NCBI RefSeq assembly: GCF_002090075.1
Contig: NZ_BBRI01000002.1
Coordinates: 558,001-622,000 of the forward strand
Direction: 5' to 3'
Source: Demequina sp. NBRC 110052
GTDB taxonomy: Bacteria; Actinomycetota; Actinomycetes; Actinomycetales; Demequinaceae
Length of the DNA stretch: 64,000 nt
Shown here: positions 8,700 to 17,214 of the stretch, piece by piece
How the letters are laid out: each line of letters starts with the position of its first letter
Numbering within the stretch: the first letter of the stretch is position 1
The notes under the pieces: generated by a model
Told to the model about the DNA's origin: nothing
The model's database searches: none
What the model saw: only the letters and a program-made list of their open reading frames with translations
Made by a program: the position numbers and the translations under genes

Positions 8700-9179
8700 T
8701 CAGGTCTCGAGCGGAAGCACCGCCACCTGGAGGCTCGTCTCACCGTCGGGATCGCCGCCCCACACGAGCGTGACCGAGATGCCGTCCCCTTCGAGCTCGG
8801 CGTAACCGCCGACCTCGACGTCGCTGCTGTACTCGCCGCGCGCGAGCCCCGCGCCTTCGAGCGCGGCGATGTACGCCTCCACGGCTGCCGATCCGGCGAC
8901 CGCCATCACGAGGATGGTGGTGTCGCTCTCGGAGATCGCAGAGAGGATGGTCCCCTCCGGCACGGGTACGCCCGCAGGCCACGACTCCGGCACCTCGACG
9001 CCGTCACCGTTGAGGTCGACATCGACGCTGCCATCGGTGCCCCGCTCGATGGCGTCCTCGACGGCATTCTCGATGCCGTCGCCCACGGCGTCGTCGACCG
9101 CGCTGTCGATCGCACCGCAGCCCGCCAGCGCAAGCGCGACCGCCGCCGCGACCAGTCCTTCACACCACCGCACACGCAT
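8700..9179 (-). CDS. Predicted lipoprotein of unknown function
   Basis: Starting at ATG 9179 the product has 159 residues. A short basic n-region (MRVRWCEG) is followed by a hydrophobic core and the lipobox LAGC (residues ~18-21), so it should be a lipid-anchored exported protein. The mature part begins with an Asp/Ala-rich helical stretch that repeats 'D-A-V/I-E' patterns. It ends in a small folded domain with GGDPDGETSLQVAVLPLET at the C-terminus. I do not recognise the family. It is convergent with the MFS gene, with 49 bases between them. Confidence 0.7.
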   Translation of the reverse strand: MRVRWCEGLVAAAVALALAGCGAIDSAVDDAVGDGIENAVEDAIERGTDGSVDVDLNGDGVEVPESWPAGVPVPEGTILSAISESDTTILVMAVAGSAAVEAYIAALEGAGLARGEYSSDVEVGGYAELEGDGISVTLVWGGDPDGETSLQVAVLPLET

Positions 9180-9262
9180 GTGTTCCCCCGTCCCTCTCCT
9201 GCGTCCCAGCATCGCCCCGGCGCGCCGTCAGAGCAACCGGGAGAGCCTGCGGCTCGGCGGGC

Positions 9263-9961
9263 TCACAGGAGCCCGCGAGCGCGAGCGACGACCCGGCCGC
9301 GCTGCGAGTCCCAGAATCGGTGGAGCATCGCCGCCAGCTCGTCGGCGCTCTCGTCAGCCCCGAAGGCCTCGGTACCGGGCTCGAAGCGGACTCCGTCGGC
9401 GAGCGAGCCGAGCGCCACCGGATCGAACCCGAGCATGTCCACGAGGCGTGCGACGGTCGCGACGTCCCGGGGATGGTCGCCCGCGATGGCCGCGCCTCGG
9501 CGCTCGGGATGCCCCAGGGGAAAGGCCAGATTCTCGAGCTCGTAGAGGCTCATGTGACCCAGCGCCTTCACGACCCGGGAGTCCGTGAGATGGGCCTGCA
9601 CGGTCTGGGAGGTCGAGGTGGTCGGATCGTCGAGGTCGGGCCGCGCACCGTCCAGCTCCCACCAGTAGTTCATCGCGTCCACCACGAGGGCGCCCGCGAG
9701 CGCCTGCGGGTCGAGCTCGCGCAGCCGTCCGAGCGGGATCGCAAGGACCGTCACGTCGGCACGACCGGCCTCCGCCAGGGTGACTGCACGTGCTCCCGGT
9801 GCTTCCCCGTCGACTCTCGCGCGCGTGCGGTCGACGTCGCCCGCGCCCGCGACCAGCACCTCGAGTCCAGCGGCCAGCGCGAGACGCGCGAGCGCGAGGC
9901 CTACCCTCCCGGGCCCGACGATGCCGAGCGAACGCACCTGGCCGGCCGGAGCGTCGGGCAT
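9263..9961 (-). CDS. NADPH-dependent F420-reductase-like Rossmann oxidoreductase
   Basis: This 232-residue protein begins MPDAPAGQVRSLGIVGPGRVGLALARLAL, a GxGxxG dinucleotide site. Continuing motifs VLAIPLGRL, LVVDAMNYWW and RVVKALGHMSLYELEN match the F420-NADP oxidoreductase-like family (the glyoxylate/6-phosphogluconate dehydrogenase N-domain type). Whether it uses F420 is not shown. Its ATG is 2 bases after the Nudix stop, so the two genes are coupled. A GC hairpin (9257-9276) overlaps the stop codon. Confidence 0.8.
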   Translation of the reverse strand: MPDAPAGQVRSLGIVGPGRVGLALARLALAAGLEVLVAGAGDVDRTRARVDGEAPGARAVTLAEAGRADVTVLAIPLGRLRELDPQALAGALVVDAMNYWWELDGARPDLDDPTTSTSQTVQAHLTDSRVVKALGHMSLYELENLAFPLGHPERRGAAIAGDHPRDVATVARLVDMLGFDPVALGSLADGVRFEPGTEAFGADESADELAAMLHRFWDSQRGRVVARARGLL

Positions 9962-9963
9962 GC

Positions 9964-10443
9964 TCACGCCTCGAAGGCCGCCACGTCGGAGTCCGCGAGT
10001 CCGGCGGCCACTCGTGCGCGCATGTCCTCGGACATCTCCGGCAGCGCGTCGACGGGGAAGAACCGCGCATCGGTGTTCTCGCCGTCCGCGGGTCGCGGCG
10101 TCCCCGAGACGTAGCGATAGCGGAATGTGAGGTCCAGGTACTGCGAGCGGTCGCCGTTCTCGTACATCATCTCCGGCAGCGCCTTGACGCGTACGAGCGC
10201 CTCCGGCCGCGCAATCACGTCGGCCTCCTCGAGGCACTCTCGCGCACCCGCCACCGCGGGCTCCTCGCCGGGGTCGATGATGCCCGTCACCGGCGTCCAG
10301 GCACCGTTGTCGGAGCGCCTCACGAGCAGCACCTCACGCCCCGACTCGCCCTCGCGTAGCACGACTGCGGTCACGCCTGACAGCCACAGCAGGTCGTGAC
10401 CGATCTGCGCACGAAGATCCAGGATGAACTCGGGTGTCGCCAT
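9964..10443 (-). CDS. Nudix hydrolase
   Basis: This 159-residue protein has a Nudix box starting GIIDPGEEP and ending RECLEEADV, matching Gx5Ex7REUxEExGU. The sequence before it, VVLREGESGREVLLVRRSDNGAW, is the usual beta-strand pair. Many short Nudix proteins of this form, which begin by calling for NGxWTPVTGxxEPGE, hydrolyse nucleotide diphosphate derivatives such as oxidised dNTPs or NADH. The precise substrate cannot be assigned. It is followed immediately by the Rossmann oxidoreductase. Confidence 0.9.
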   Translation of the reverse strand: MATPEFILDLRAQIGHDLLWLSGVTAVVLREGESGREVLLVRRSDNGAWTPVTGIIDPGEEPAVAGARECLEEADVIARPEALVRVKALPEMMYENGDRSQYLDLTFRYRYVSGTPRPADGENTDARFFPVDALPEMSEDMRARVAAGLADSDVAAFEA

Positions 10444-10466
10444 GCGCCCAACCTACCTGCCGTCGC

Positions 10467-11225
10467 TCACGCGTCAGCGGGCACGCGCACCCAGCCGGGG
10501 TGCTTGGGGGTGCGTCCATCGCCCGACGAGCGTCCGGTGAGGCGACGGCCGATCCACGGCAGCACGTACCGGCCCACGTAGCGGGCCTGCTCGAGGACGC
10601 CTCCGCGCGCGGGATCGGGCTCCGCGACGGTCGGCAGCGGCGTCTCGACGTCCAGGTGCGTGAGCACGCGAGCGGCGACGCGGGCATGCCCGAGCGCGTT
10701 GAGGTGAAGGCGGTCCTCGGACCAGTACACCGGGCGGCGCAGCTCGTGGTCGATGAGGTTGTCGACGACGCTGGCGTGTGGCTTGTTCTCGATGTACTCG
10801 TCGATGCGTCTCATGAACTGCGAGGCACGTTCGACCATGAGCGCGCCGCGCGGAAGCTGCGCGGACGGGTCGCCACCCGAGAGGACGACGAGCCGCACGC
10901 CCGCCTCCTCAGTGCGGTCGATCACGCGCGCCACGAGCGCCATGAGCTCGTCGAGGTCCCAGCCTGGCCTCAGCATGTCGTTGCCGCCGCCGTCGATGGT
11001 CACCAGGTCAGGCAGCGGGTCGAGGGCGAGCGCGGCGTCGCACTGCTCGGTCGCGATCGGCGCGAGCAGGCGCCCCCGGATCGCGAGGTTGGCGTAGTCG
11101 ACGGGCTCGTCGAGTCCCGCTGCGAGGCCCGCGGCGACCAGGTCGGCCCAGCCGCGCACCGCCCCGCCCTCGACCTCGTCTCCTACACCTTCCGTGAAAC
11201 TGTCACCGATTGCCACGAAGCGCAT
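10467..11225 (-). CDS. SGNH/GDSL-type hydrolase
   Basis: This 252-residue protein starts MRFVAIGDSFTEGVGD, with the nucleophile Ser in block I. Block II Gly is in the NLAIRGR region, block III is GGGNDML, and block V is YWSEDRLHLNALGHARVA with the catalytic Asp and His. No signal peptide is present, so it acts in the cytosol. The C-terminal ~60 residues are basic and Pro/Gly-rich. The ATG at 11225 is chosen because the motif begins directly after it. Longer in-frame extensions run through the neighbouring aldose epimerase gene and are artefacts. The likely substrate is an ester of unknown type. Confidence 0.88.
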   Translation of the reverse strand: MRFVAIGDSFTEGVGDEVEGGAVRGWADLVAAGLAAGLDEPVDYANLAIRGRLLAPIATEQCDAALALDPLPDLVTIDGGGNDMLRPGWDLDELMALVARVIDRTEEAGVRLVVLSGGDPSAQLPRGALMVERASQFMRRIDEYIENKPHASVVDNLIDHELRRPVYWSEDRLHLNALGHARVAARVLTHLDVETPLPTVAEPDPARGGVLEQARYVGRYVLPWIGRRLTGRSSGDGRTPKHPGWVRVPADA

Positions 11226-11339
11226 GCGATCAGGATACGGGGAGCCCGTGGGACGCGCGCCGGACTCGACCGCCGGCGACACGGAGCCCGGGACCTGCGG
11301 CGCACACGACTTCGCTCTCCGACGCGATAGCGTCATGCC

Positions 11340-12245
11340 ATGACACTGCTGTCCGGAGACCAGGTGACCCTCGAGCACGGCGCCCAGAGCGTCACGCTCG
11401 CCACGATCGGCGCCGCGCTGCGCACCTACGCGGTGGGCGGACGCGACGTGGTCCAGCCGTTCGAGGCCGATGCGGTCGCGCCCGCATTCCACGGCATGGT
11501 GCTCGCGCCGTGGCCCAACAGGCTCGCAGACGGCGCCTACGAGTTCGCAGGGCGTGATCTCCAGGTTCCCCTGACCGAGGTGGACCGCCGCACGGCGCTG
11601 CACGGGCTCGCATGCTGGCAGCGCTGGGAGATCGAGTCCGCGACCTCCGATGCGGCGACGCTCGTCCTCGACCTTCCCGCCTCCCCCGGGTACCCGTTCT
11701 CGCTGACCGTCGCGACGACCTATGCGCTCTCCGACTCGGGACTTGCGATCACCACCCGCGCAACCAATACGGGCCACGAGCCGCTGCCGTACGGCGTCGG
11801 CTTCCACCCGTGGTTCTCCCCCGGCGACGGCCCCCTCGACGCGTGCACGCTCAGCCTCGATGCGGGCTCGCGTGTGCTCGTCGACGACAGGCTGCTGCCC
11901 ACCGGCACAGCGCCCGTCACGGACTCCTACGACCTGCGCGAGGCGCGGCTCATGGAGGGGATCTCCCTCGACGACGCGTTCGTCGACGTGATCCGCGACG
12001 GCGACGGACTGTCCTGGTCCCGCCTGTCGTGCCCCGACGGCGCCGTGACCGAGATCTGGATGGACTCCGCGGCGCAGGCGTGGCAGGTGTGCACGGGAGA
12101 CGCCGTGCCCGGAGTGCGGCGCTCGTCGGTCGCGATCGAGCCGATGTCGTGCATCGCCGACGCATTCCGCACCGGCGACATGCTGGTCACCCTCGCGCCA
12201 GGCGAGTCGCACGAACTCGCGTGGGGCATGCGCCTGAGCCGCTGA
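11340..12245 (+). CDS. Aldose 1-epimerase family protein
   Basis: This 301-residue beta-sandwich protein shows galactose-mutarotase features: NRLADGAYEFAGRDLQVP early, LHGLACWQRWEI, and PLPYGVGFHPWFSP, which holds a catalytic His. An acidic residue in the AIEPMSCIADAF segment near the C-terminus is the probable base. It belongs to the actinobacterial 'aldose 1-epimerase family' whose sugar substrate is unknown. It lies 114 bases from the divergent GDSL hydrolase and 40 bases before the HAD gene. Confidence 0.86.
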   Translation: MTLLSGDQVTLEHGAQSVTLATIGAALRTYAVGGRDVVQPFEADAVAPAFHGMVLAPWPNRLADGAYEFAGRDLQVPLTEVDRRTALHGLACWQRWEIESATSDAATLVLDLPASPGYPFSLTVATTYALSDSGLAITTRATNTGHEPLPYGVGFHPWFSPGDGPLDACTLSLDAGSRVLVDDRLLPTGTAPVTDSYDLREARLMEGISLDDAFVDVIRDGDGLSWSRLSCPDGAVTEIWMDSAAQAWQVCTGDAVPGVRRSSVAIEPMSCIADAFRTGDMLVTLAPGESHELAWGMRLSR

Positions 12246-12285
12246 GTCGGCAACCCCGCGCGAGGCAGCGGGATAGTCTCGTGAG

Positions 12286-13158
12286 GTGACCTCCGCGCTC
12301 GCTCCGCTACCGCCCGGGCGCAAGGCCATCTTCCTCGACATCGACGGCACCTACGCGGATCACGGACAGGTCCCTCACGCGCACGCCCACGCGGTGCGCG
12401 CGGCGCGCGCCGCCGGACATCTGACGTTCCTGTGCACCGGCCGGCCGCGCTCCTTGATCTTCGATCACGTGCTCGCCGCAGGCTTCGACGGCGTCGTCGC
12501 AGCGGCCGGCGGACACGTCACCCTCGGCCACGAGGTACTCGAGGACGTGCGCTTCCCGCGCGAGCTCGCCGCGCGCACGATCGCCGCACTGGACGCGCAG
12601 CGCGCCGCCTACTGGGTGGAGGCGCCTGAGGCCACGTATGCGCGCGAGTCCACGATCGACGCGATCGTGGCGCATCGCGAGCGGCGCCGGCAGCGCGACG
12701 CGGAGGCCTCCGATCCCGAGGCAGCGCACTCCCGCCAGGACATCTCCGCTCATCTCACGGCCGTCGAGGACCTCTCCTCGGTGACGTTCGCGAAGATCAC
12801 ATCGCTCGCCGCGAACGCGCCACTCGCGCAGATCGCGGCGAGCATCGGGCCTGCGGTCGCGTCCATCCCGAGCTCGATTCCCGAGCTCGGTCCCGGGGCC
12901 GGCGAGCTGTTCCTCGCGCATCTTCACAAGGCGCGCGGCATCCAGACCGTCATCTCCAAGCTCGGTCTCACGCCCGACGACGTGGTCGCCTTCGGCGATG
13001 GCTTGAACGACCTCGAGATGCTCGAGTTCGCGGGCACCGGCATAGCGATCGAGGGGTCGCATCCCGACCTGCTGGCCGTGGCCGACGCGACGTGTGCCGG
13101 CCCGTCCGAGTCGGGACTGGCCGACGCCTTCATCGCACTCGGCCTCATCGAGGCCTGA
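12286..13158 (+). CDS. HAD-superfamily phosphatase (Cof type)
   Basis: The GTG start at 12286 gives 290 residues. Motif I is FLDIDGTYADHG (nucleophile Asp). Motif II lies in LTFLCTGRP, and motif IV is VVAFGDGLNDLEML. The order and the large C2B cap between motifs II and III are those of Cof/YbiV-like HAD phosphatases that act on sugar or nucleotide phosphates. Motif III Lys is probably in the LAHLHKARGIQ segment. A rho-independent terminator follows the stop by 8 bases. Confidence 0.88.
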   Translation: MTSALAPLPPGRKAIFLDIDGTYADHGQVPHAHAHAVRAARAAGHLTFLCTGRPRSLIFDHVLAAGFDGVVAAAGGHVTLGHEVLEDVRFPRELAARTIAALDAQRAAYWVEAPEATYARESTIDAIVAHRERRRQRDAEASDPEAAHSRQDISAHLTAVEDLSSVTFAKITSLAANAPLAQIAASIGPAVASIPSSIPELGPGAGELFLAHLHKARGIQTVISKLGLTPDDVVAFGDGLNDLEMLEFAGTGIAIEGSHPDLLAVADATCAGPSESGLADAFIALGLIEA

Positions 13159-13166
13159 GACGCGAA

Positions 13167-13188
13167 AAGCCGCCCCGAAGGGCGGCTT
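13167..13188. terminator. Hairpin terminator between HAD gene and tRNA-Ala
   Basis: A perfect 9-base stem, AAGCCGCCC / GGGCGGCTT, closes a CGAA tetraloop. It is preceded by AAA and followed by TTCT, so it can work in both directions, ending the HAD transcript and the leftward tRNA transcript. Confidence 0.65.
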
Positions 13189-13212
13189 CTGCGGTGCTGT
13201 CTCCACACCACG

Positions 13213-13285
13213 TGGAGCTGAGGGGACTCGAACCCCTGACCCCCTGCATGCCATGCAGGTGCGCTACCAGCTGCGCCACAGCCCC
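13213..13285 (-). tRNA. tRNA-Ala (anticodon GGC)
   Basis: The 73-base sequence on the minus strand folds as a full cloverleaf. The acceptor stem is GGGGCTG/CAGCTCC with one G-U pair. The D arm contains AGCTGGTA. The anticodon stem CCTGC/GCAGG closes the loop ATGGCAT, giving anticodon GGC. The T arm is AGGGG-TTCGAGT-CCCCT. The discriminator base is A, and the 3' CCA is not encoded (ACG follows). Confidence 0.97.
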
Positions 13286-13322
13286 GTGACCCGAAGGTCA
13301 GGCGCTCCGAAGAGCGAGTTAG

Positions 13323-13353
13323 ATGATAGCCCAGATTCCGATCCAGGTGTTAA
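13323..13353 (-). promoter_or_regulatory. Candidate promoter of tRNA-Ala
   Basis: On the minus strand a TATCAT hexamer (13323-13328) lies 38 bases upstream of the tRNA 5' end. TTAACA (13348-13353) lies 19 bases further up, slightly longer than the ideal spacing. A start near 13316 would give a short 5' leader. Confidence 0.4.
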
Positions 13354-13366
13354 TCCTGCGCCAACC

Positions 13367-14008
13367 CTAGTCGACGTCCGGCGCCTCACCGCGGCGAGGC
13401 ATCCGCGCAGCGGAGGGATCGATCGCATAGCGCTCGAGCGACCACGCGCCCGTGCTCGATCGGGTCATCACGTTCCAGTGCCCGTGCGGAAGCTTCCCGA
13501 GCGCGGTGGAAAGCGGCGGGATCCCCAAGAGCGCGAGCGCGCCGAGCATGAGCGCGCTGCCGTGGCTGACCACCGTGACCAGCTCCCGCCCATGCACGGC
13601 CTCCTCGAGACACTCGGCGACGCGCCGCCCCACCTCCACGGACGTGCCCCATCCGGGGATGTCGGGGTCCTCGCCTCGCATGCGGGCCGCGTACTCCTCG
13701 GGCCACCGTGCGCGCACCTCGTCCCAGGTGCGCCCCTCCCAGGCGCCGTATGAGCGCTGCGTGAGGCGCGCGTCGGACACGGGCTCCATCCCCACGAGCC
13801 GTCCGATCTCCGCAGCCGTGTCGAACGCACGCGCCAGCGGCGAGGTCAGCAGGGCGTCGGGCGTGCCGTAGGCGGCCGCGAGGTGCTGGCCCGTTGCGAC
13901 CGCCTGCGCCCGCCCCTCAGCGCCCAGCGGCACGTCGAGGCTCCCCTGCAGCCGCCCCTCGACGTTGTAGTCCGTGCGACCGTGGCGCACCAGGATCATC
14001 GTCGACAT
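13367..14008 (-). CDS. Histidine phosphatase family protein (first of two)
   Basis: This 213-residue protein opens STMILVRHGRTDYNVEGRLQGSLDVPL, with the phosphohistidine motif RHG at residues 8-10 and the Arg/His core completed by ELVTVVSHGSALMLG near residue 150. It belongs to the phosphoglycerate-mutase-like branch (GpgP/CobC type). In mycobacteria a protein of this class next to rsfS is glucosyl-3-phosphoglycerate phosphatase, so that role is possible here. It starts 1 base after the stop of its paralogue, and the two look like an old tandem duplication. Confidence 0.88.
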   Translation of the reverse strand: MSTMILVRHGRTDYNVEGRLQGSLDVPLGAEGRAQAVATGQHLAAAYGTPDALLTSPLARAFDTAAEIGRLVGMEPVSDARLTQRSYGAWEGRTWDEVRARWPEEYAARMRGEDPDIPGWGTSVEVGRRVAECLEEAVHGRELVTVVSHGSALMLGALALLGIPPLSTALGKLPHGHWNVMTRSSTGAWSLERYAIDPSAARMPRRGEAPDVD

Positions 14009-14009
14009 C

Positions 14010-14636
14010 TCAGCCCCTCACCGGGTCCGCGCCGACGTTGTGACGGTCGAGCGACCACGCGCCCGACGCGGTGGGCACCAGCCGCGACCAGCACGCATTC
14101 TCAAGGTTGCCGAGCGCTCGCCCTGTGCTCGGCAGGCCGAGCAGGCTCATGAGCAGCATCCGCCCCGTCGAGCCGTGCGAGACGAACACGAGATCGCCGC
14201 CGCCTGACGCTTCCACGCGCGCCGTCCACTCGTCCGCCGCCGCGACGCTGCGCGCAGTGAGGGCCGCGTGGGTCTCGTAGCCCTCGATGCGCGGCTCGAG
14301 CCCTGCCTTCCAGCGGTCGTAGTCCTCCGGATGGTTCACCTGGCGAAGATCGGCCTCCATGCCCTCCCACACGCCATAGGACCGCTCCGCGATGCGCGCG
14401 TCCTCATGAATCTGAACATCCCACCCTTCGAACAGGATCTGCGCAGTCTCGCGCGCCCGCGACAGCGTGGAGGCGACGACGGTCGGCATGCCCTCGAGCT
14501 GCGCGAGCAGGCCGGGCGCAGCGACCGAGGCCTGCGCACGCCCCGTGTCGTTCAGCGGGATGTCGGACGAGCCCTGCAGGCGGTTCGCGAGATTCCAATC
14601 GGTCTGGCCGTGCCGGACCACGAAGAGGCGGGTCAC
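14010..14636 (-). CDS. Histidine phosphatase family protein (second of two)
   Basis: The GTG start at 14636 overlaps the rsfS stop (GTGA) and gives 208 residues. It begins VTRLFVVRHGQTDWNLANRLQGSSDIPL with the RHG nucleophile motif, and DLVFVSHGSTGRMLLMSLLGL holds the second catalytic His. It is clearly related along its length to the next gene down (RHGxTDxNxxxRLQGSxDxPL). The position directly after rsfS matches the mycobacterial GpgP locus, which suggests a phosphoglycerate or sugar phosphate substrate. The exact role is inferred only from this context. Confidence 0.88.
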   Translation of the reverse strand: MTRLFVVRHGQTDWNLANRLQGSSDIPLNDTGRAQASVAAPGLLAQLEGMPTVVASTLSRARETAQILFEGWDVQIHEDARIAERSYGVWEGMEADLRQVNHPEDYDRWKAGLEPRIEGYETHAALTARSVAAADEWTARVEASGGGDLVFVSHGSTGRMLLMSLLGLPSTGRALGNLENACWSRLVPTASGAWSLDRHNVGADPVRG

Positions 14637-14995
14637 TCGGCGTCGGGCAGCGGCACGACCGGACAGTCCTTCCACAGCCGCTCGAGCTCGTAGTACGCGC
14701 GATCCTCCTGGTGCATCACATGCACGATCACGTCGTTGAAGTCCATGAGCGCCCACCGGCCCTCGCGCATGCCCTCGCGCCGGATGGCCTTGGCCCCCTG
14801 GTCGAGCAGCGCGTCCTCGATTCCCTCGGCGATCGCCGCCACCTGGCGTTCATTCGTGCCGGAGGCGATCAGGAACACGTCGGCGAGCGGCAGCTGCTGC
14901 GAGACGTCGAGAGCGACGACCTCCTCCGCCTTCTTGTCCGCCGCCGCACGCGCGGCAGCCTCGGTCAACGCGAGCGCGCGCGAGGAGGCGGTCAC
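14633..14995 (-). CDS. rsfS: Ribosomal silencing factor RsfS
   Basis: The GTG start at 14995 gives 120 residues, normal for RsfS. The conserved ADKKAEEVVALDVS, LADVFLIASGTNERQVAAIAEGIED and GRWALMDFNDVIVHVMHQEDRAYYELERLW segments are all present. RsfS binds ribosomal protein L14 and stops subunit joining when nutrients are short. It overlaps the upstream membrane-protein gene and the downstream phosphatase gene by four bases each, within the nadD operon. Confidence 0.95.
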   Translation of the reverse strand: MTASSRALALTEAAARAAADKKAEEVVALDVSQQLPLADVFLIASGTNERQVAAIAEGIEDALLDQGAKAIRREGMREGRWALMDFNDVIVHVMHQEDRAYYELERLWKDCPVVPLPDAE

Positions 14996-16629
14996 GAGCC
15001 GGGCCCCGCGAGCTGCCACACGAGCACTCCGCACACGAACGCGACCGCGCACAGGACGGCCAGGTGGGCCCATCGGAAGTCGCGGGCTCCGCCTGCGGGG
15101 TTGAGCCGTGCTCCCTCTTCAGGGACCTCGATGCCGCTGGTCACCGGAATCGCGGCCGTGATCGGGATGGAGCCGGTCGTCGTGGGCGCCTGGCCGAAGG
15201 CGATCGCCTGCGGGATCGCGCCGGTCACGGGCGGCGCATACGACGTGCGCTGGCCTCCCAGAGGGGTCGCCTGGGGAGCGCCGCCGGTCGCCGGACGCAG
15301 CAACTGCGTGAGGTCGGGGCGCGGGAGCTGGTCGCTCGGAACGTACTCGTTCGGGTCGAACGACGGGGCGTCCGCGTCCTGCAGCGGGTGATGCTCCCAC
15401 GGGCTCGGGGCAGGCACAGGGGCATGCAACTGCGACGCCGCCTCGGCATCCTGCGCCGAGCGCGCAGAGAATCCCGACGGCGCGTGCACAGAAACCTCGC
15501 CGCTCACCGAAGGGAACGTGGGCTGAGGAGGCGGAGCGTCCTGGATCGCGCTCTCATGGACAGCCGTGGTCGGCTCGCGCTCGACGCCGGCGGGCGCGGC
15601 CGGCGCCACGTCGGTCGCCACCTCAGGCTCCGGCCCATGCGCGGGCCGCGACGCGCGCTCGAGGCCCGCCATCGCCTGTGCGGTGAGGCGACGGAACTCC
15701 TCGGCTGGGTCGGTCTCGGTTGCCAGTTCGGGGTCCTCGGCGGCGGGCTGCGCTGCCGCGGGAGGCTCGACGGGCGCGTCCGGCTGCGGCTCAGGTGCAG
15801 GCTCCGACTGCGGGGCTGGCTCCGGCTCGGGATCTGCAACTGCCTCGGCGTGAGTGTCCGGCTCGGGAGTCGGCTCGGGGCGCGAGGCAGCGAAGCCCTC
15901 CGCCATCAGGCGCGCCTGAAGCGAGCCCGGCGGGAACAGGTGGCGAAGGCTCTCGGGGACGGCGTTGGCGGGGTCGTCGGCCGCCGGCGCGGGCACGGCT
16001 TCGGCCTCGGCTTCGGCCTCGGGCTCGGCCGCAGGCGCGTCTGACGCCGGCACTGGCTCGAGCCGCTCCGTGAGGTCAGTCAGGTCGTCCCATTCGCTGG
16101 CAGCGGGAGGCGCGGTCTCGGCTGCCTCCGCGGGCTCAGGCGTGGGCTCTGCGACATCCGCGTGCTCCACCGCTGGCGACACCTCGGCCACGGGCTCGGA
16201 CACGGCAGCCGGCTCGGGTGCGGACTCCTGCTCGGGCTCGGCCTCCGAAGCCGCATGCACCTGCACGGGCTCTGGCGCCACGGGCGCGGCCGCCGCGTCG
16301 GTCAGGGAGACCCGTCGCAGCTCGGCCGAGGTGCGGGCGGCCTCCTCGGCGGCCTCCTCGGCCTTGCGCTTCGCGAGGCGCTCCTGCTCGGCGATCACGT
16401 CGGGCGTCATGGCGGGGAGCTGACCGGTCGCGATCATCTCCTCTTCCGCAGTCCACGTCTCCATGGGCTGCTCGGACCGCTCGAGCGCTCGCCGCTCACG
16501 ACGCGACAGGGCGCGGCCGTCAGGGGTCTGCGTCGGGATGTCGCCTGTGCCAAGCTCGGCGGCCTGGGCCTGCTGCTGGGCGCGCAGTCGGCGCTCGCGC
16601 CGCGACAGCGGCGCACCCGCGTCAGTCAT
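14992..16629 (-). CDS. Acidic, low-complexity protein with C-terminal membrane anchor
   Basis: This 545-residue protein has no recognised enzymatic domain. The N-terminus carries two copies of an LSRRERR motif (PLSRRERRLRAQQQ and ALSRRERRALERSE). About 300 Ala/Glu/Pro-rich residues of low complexity follow, then a Pro-rich part, and a single membrane helix near the end (LAVLCAVAFVCGVLVWQLAG). It should be anchored by its tail with the bulk in the cytosol, unless it is inverted. It overlaps nadD by 8 bases and rsfS by 4, so it is part of that operon. Function unknown. Confidence 0.75.
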   Translation of the reverse strand: MTDAGAPLSRRERRLRAQQQAQAAELGTGDIPTQTPDGRALSRRERRALERSEQPMETWTAEEEMIATGQLPAMTPDVIAEQERLAKRKAEEAAEEAARTSAELRRVSLTDAAAAPVAPEPVQVHAASEAEPEQESAPEPAAVSEPVAEVSPAVEHADVAEPTPEPAEAAETAPPAASEWDDLTDLTERLEPVPASDAPAAEPEAEAEAEAVPAPAADDPANAVPESLRHLFPPGSLQARLMAEGFAASRPEPTPEPDTHAEAVADPEPEPAPQSEPAPEPQPDAPVEPPAAAQPAAEDPELATETDPAEEFRRLTAQAMAGLERASRPAHGPEPEVATDVAPAAPAGVEREPTTAVHESAIQDAPPPQPTFPSVSGEVSVHAPSGFSARSAQDAEAASQLHAPVPAPSPWEHHPLQDADAPSFDPNEYVPSDQLPRPDLTQLLRPATGGAPQATPLGGQRTSYAPPVTGAIPQAIAFGQAPTTTGSIPITAAIPVTSGIEVPEEGARLNPAGGARDFRWAHLAVLCAVAFVCGVLVWQLAGPGS

Positions 16630-17212
16630 CCCGTCCTCCGGTGTAGAGATCATGCTCGACGATGTAGTCGGCGACGCAGTGAGGGACCAGGTACCTGATG
16701 GGCGCACCTTCCCTCACTCGGCGACGCACATCCGTCGAGGATACATCCAGGGCGGGGACGTTCACCAGCACGAAGGGCCCAGGTGCGTCGGGCGTCCCAT
16801 GCCCCGGGCGGGATACGCCCACGAAGGTCGCGAGCTCGTGCAGACGCGCGGGCTCCTTCCACTCATCGAAGCGCTCGAGGGCGTCGTATCCGGTGATGAA
16901 GAACAGTTCCGCGTCGGGTAGCTGCGCCCGCAGATCCGTGAGCGTGTCGAGCGTGTAGGTGATGCCTCCGCGGTCGACGTCGACGCGGGACACCTGGAGC
17001 CTCGCGTCCTGCGCGGCCACCCGCTCGAGCATCGCGATGCGGTCCTCGTCCGACGAGACGGGCTCGTCAGTCTTGAACGGCTGCGTGGCCGTGGGCACGA
17101 GGAGCACGCGATCCAGGCCGAGCGCGGCGCACACCTCGCTCGCCGCGGCGAGATGGCCGTGGTGGATGGGATCGAACGTCCCTCCCAGGACGCCGATGCG
17201 CGGTGCCGTCAC
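16622..17212 (-). CDS. nadD: Nicotinate-nucleotide adenylyltransferase
   Basis: This 196-residue enzyme joins nicotinate mononucleotide and ATP to form deamido-NAD in NAD synthesis. The nucleotidyltransferase signature GGTFDPIHHGH sits at residues 10-20, and the ISSTxIR-type signature appears as VSSTDVRRRVREG near residue 165. The length is normal. It is preceded by a small membrane-protein gene 2 bases upstream and overlaps the following gene by 8 bases. Confidence 0.95.
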   Translation of the reverse strand: MTAPRIGVLGGTFDPIHHGHLAAASEVCAALGLDRVLLVPTATQPFKTDEPVSSDEDRIAMLERVAAQDARLQVSRVDVDRGGITYTLDTLTDLRAQLPDAELFFITGYDALERFDEWKEPARLHELATFVGVSRPGHGTPDAPGPFVLVNVPALDVSSTDVRRRVREGAPIRYLVPHCVADYIVEHDLYTGGRDD

Positions 17213-17214
17213 GC

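Noticed and set aside
9257..9276. Hairpin at the end of the F420-reductase-like gene considered as a terminator
   Set aside because: It overlaps the stop codon and has no T tract, so it was noted only in the gene entry.
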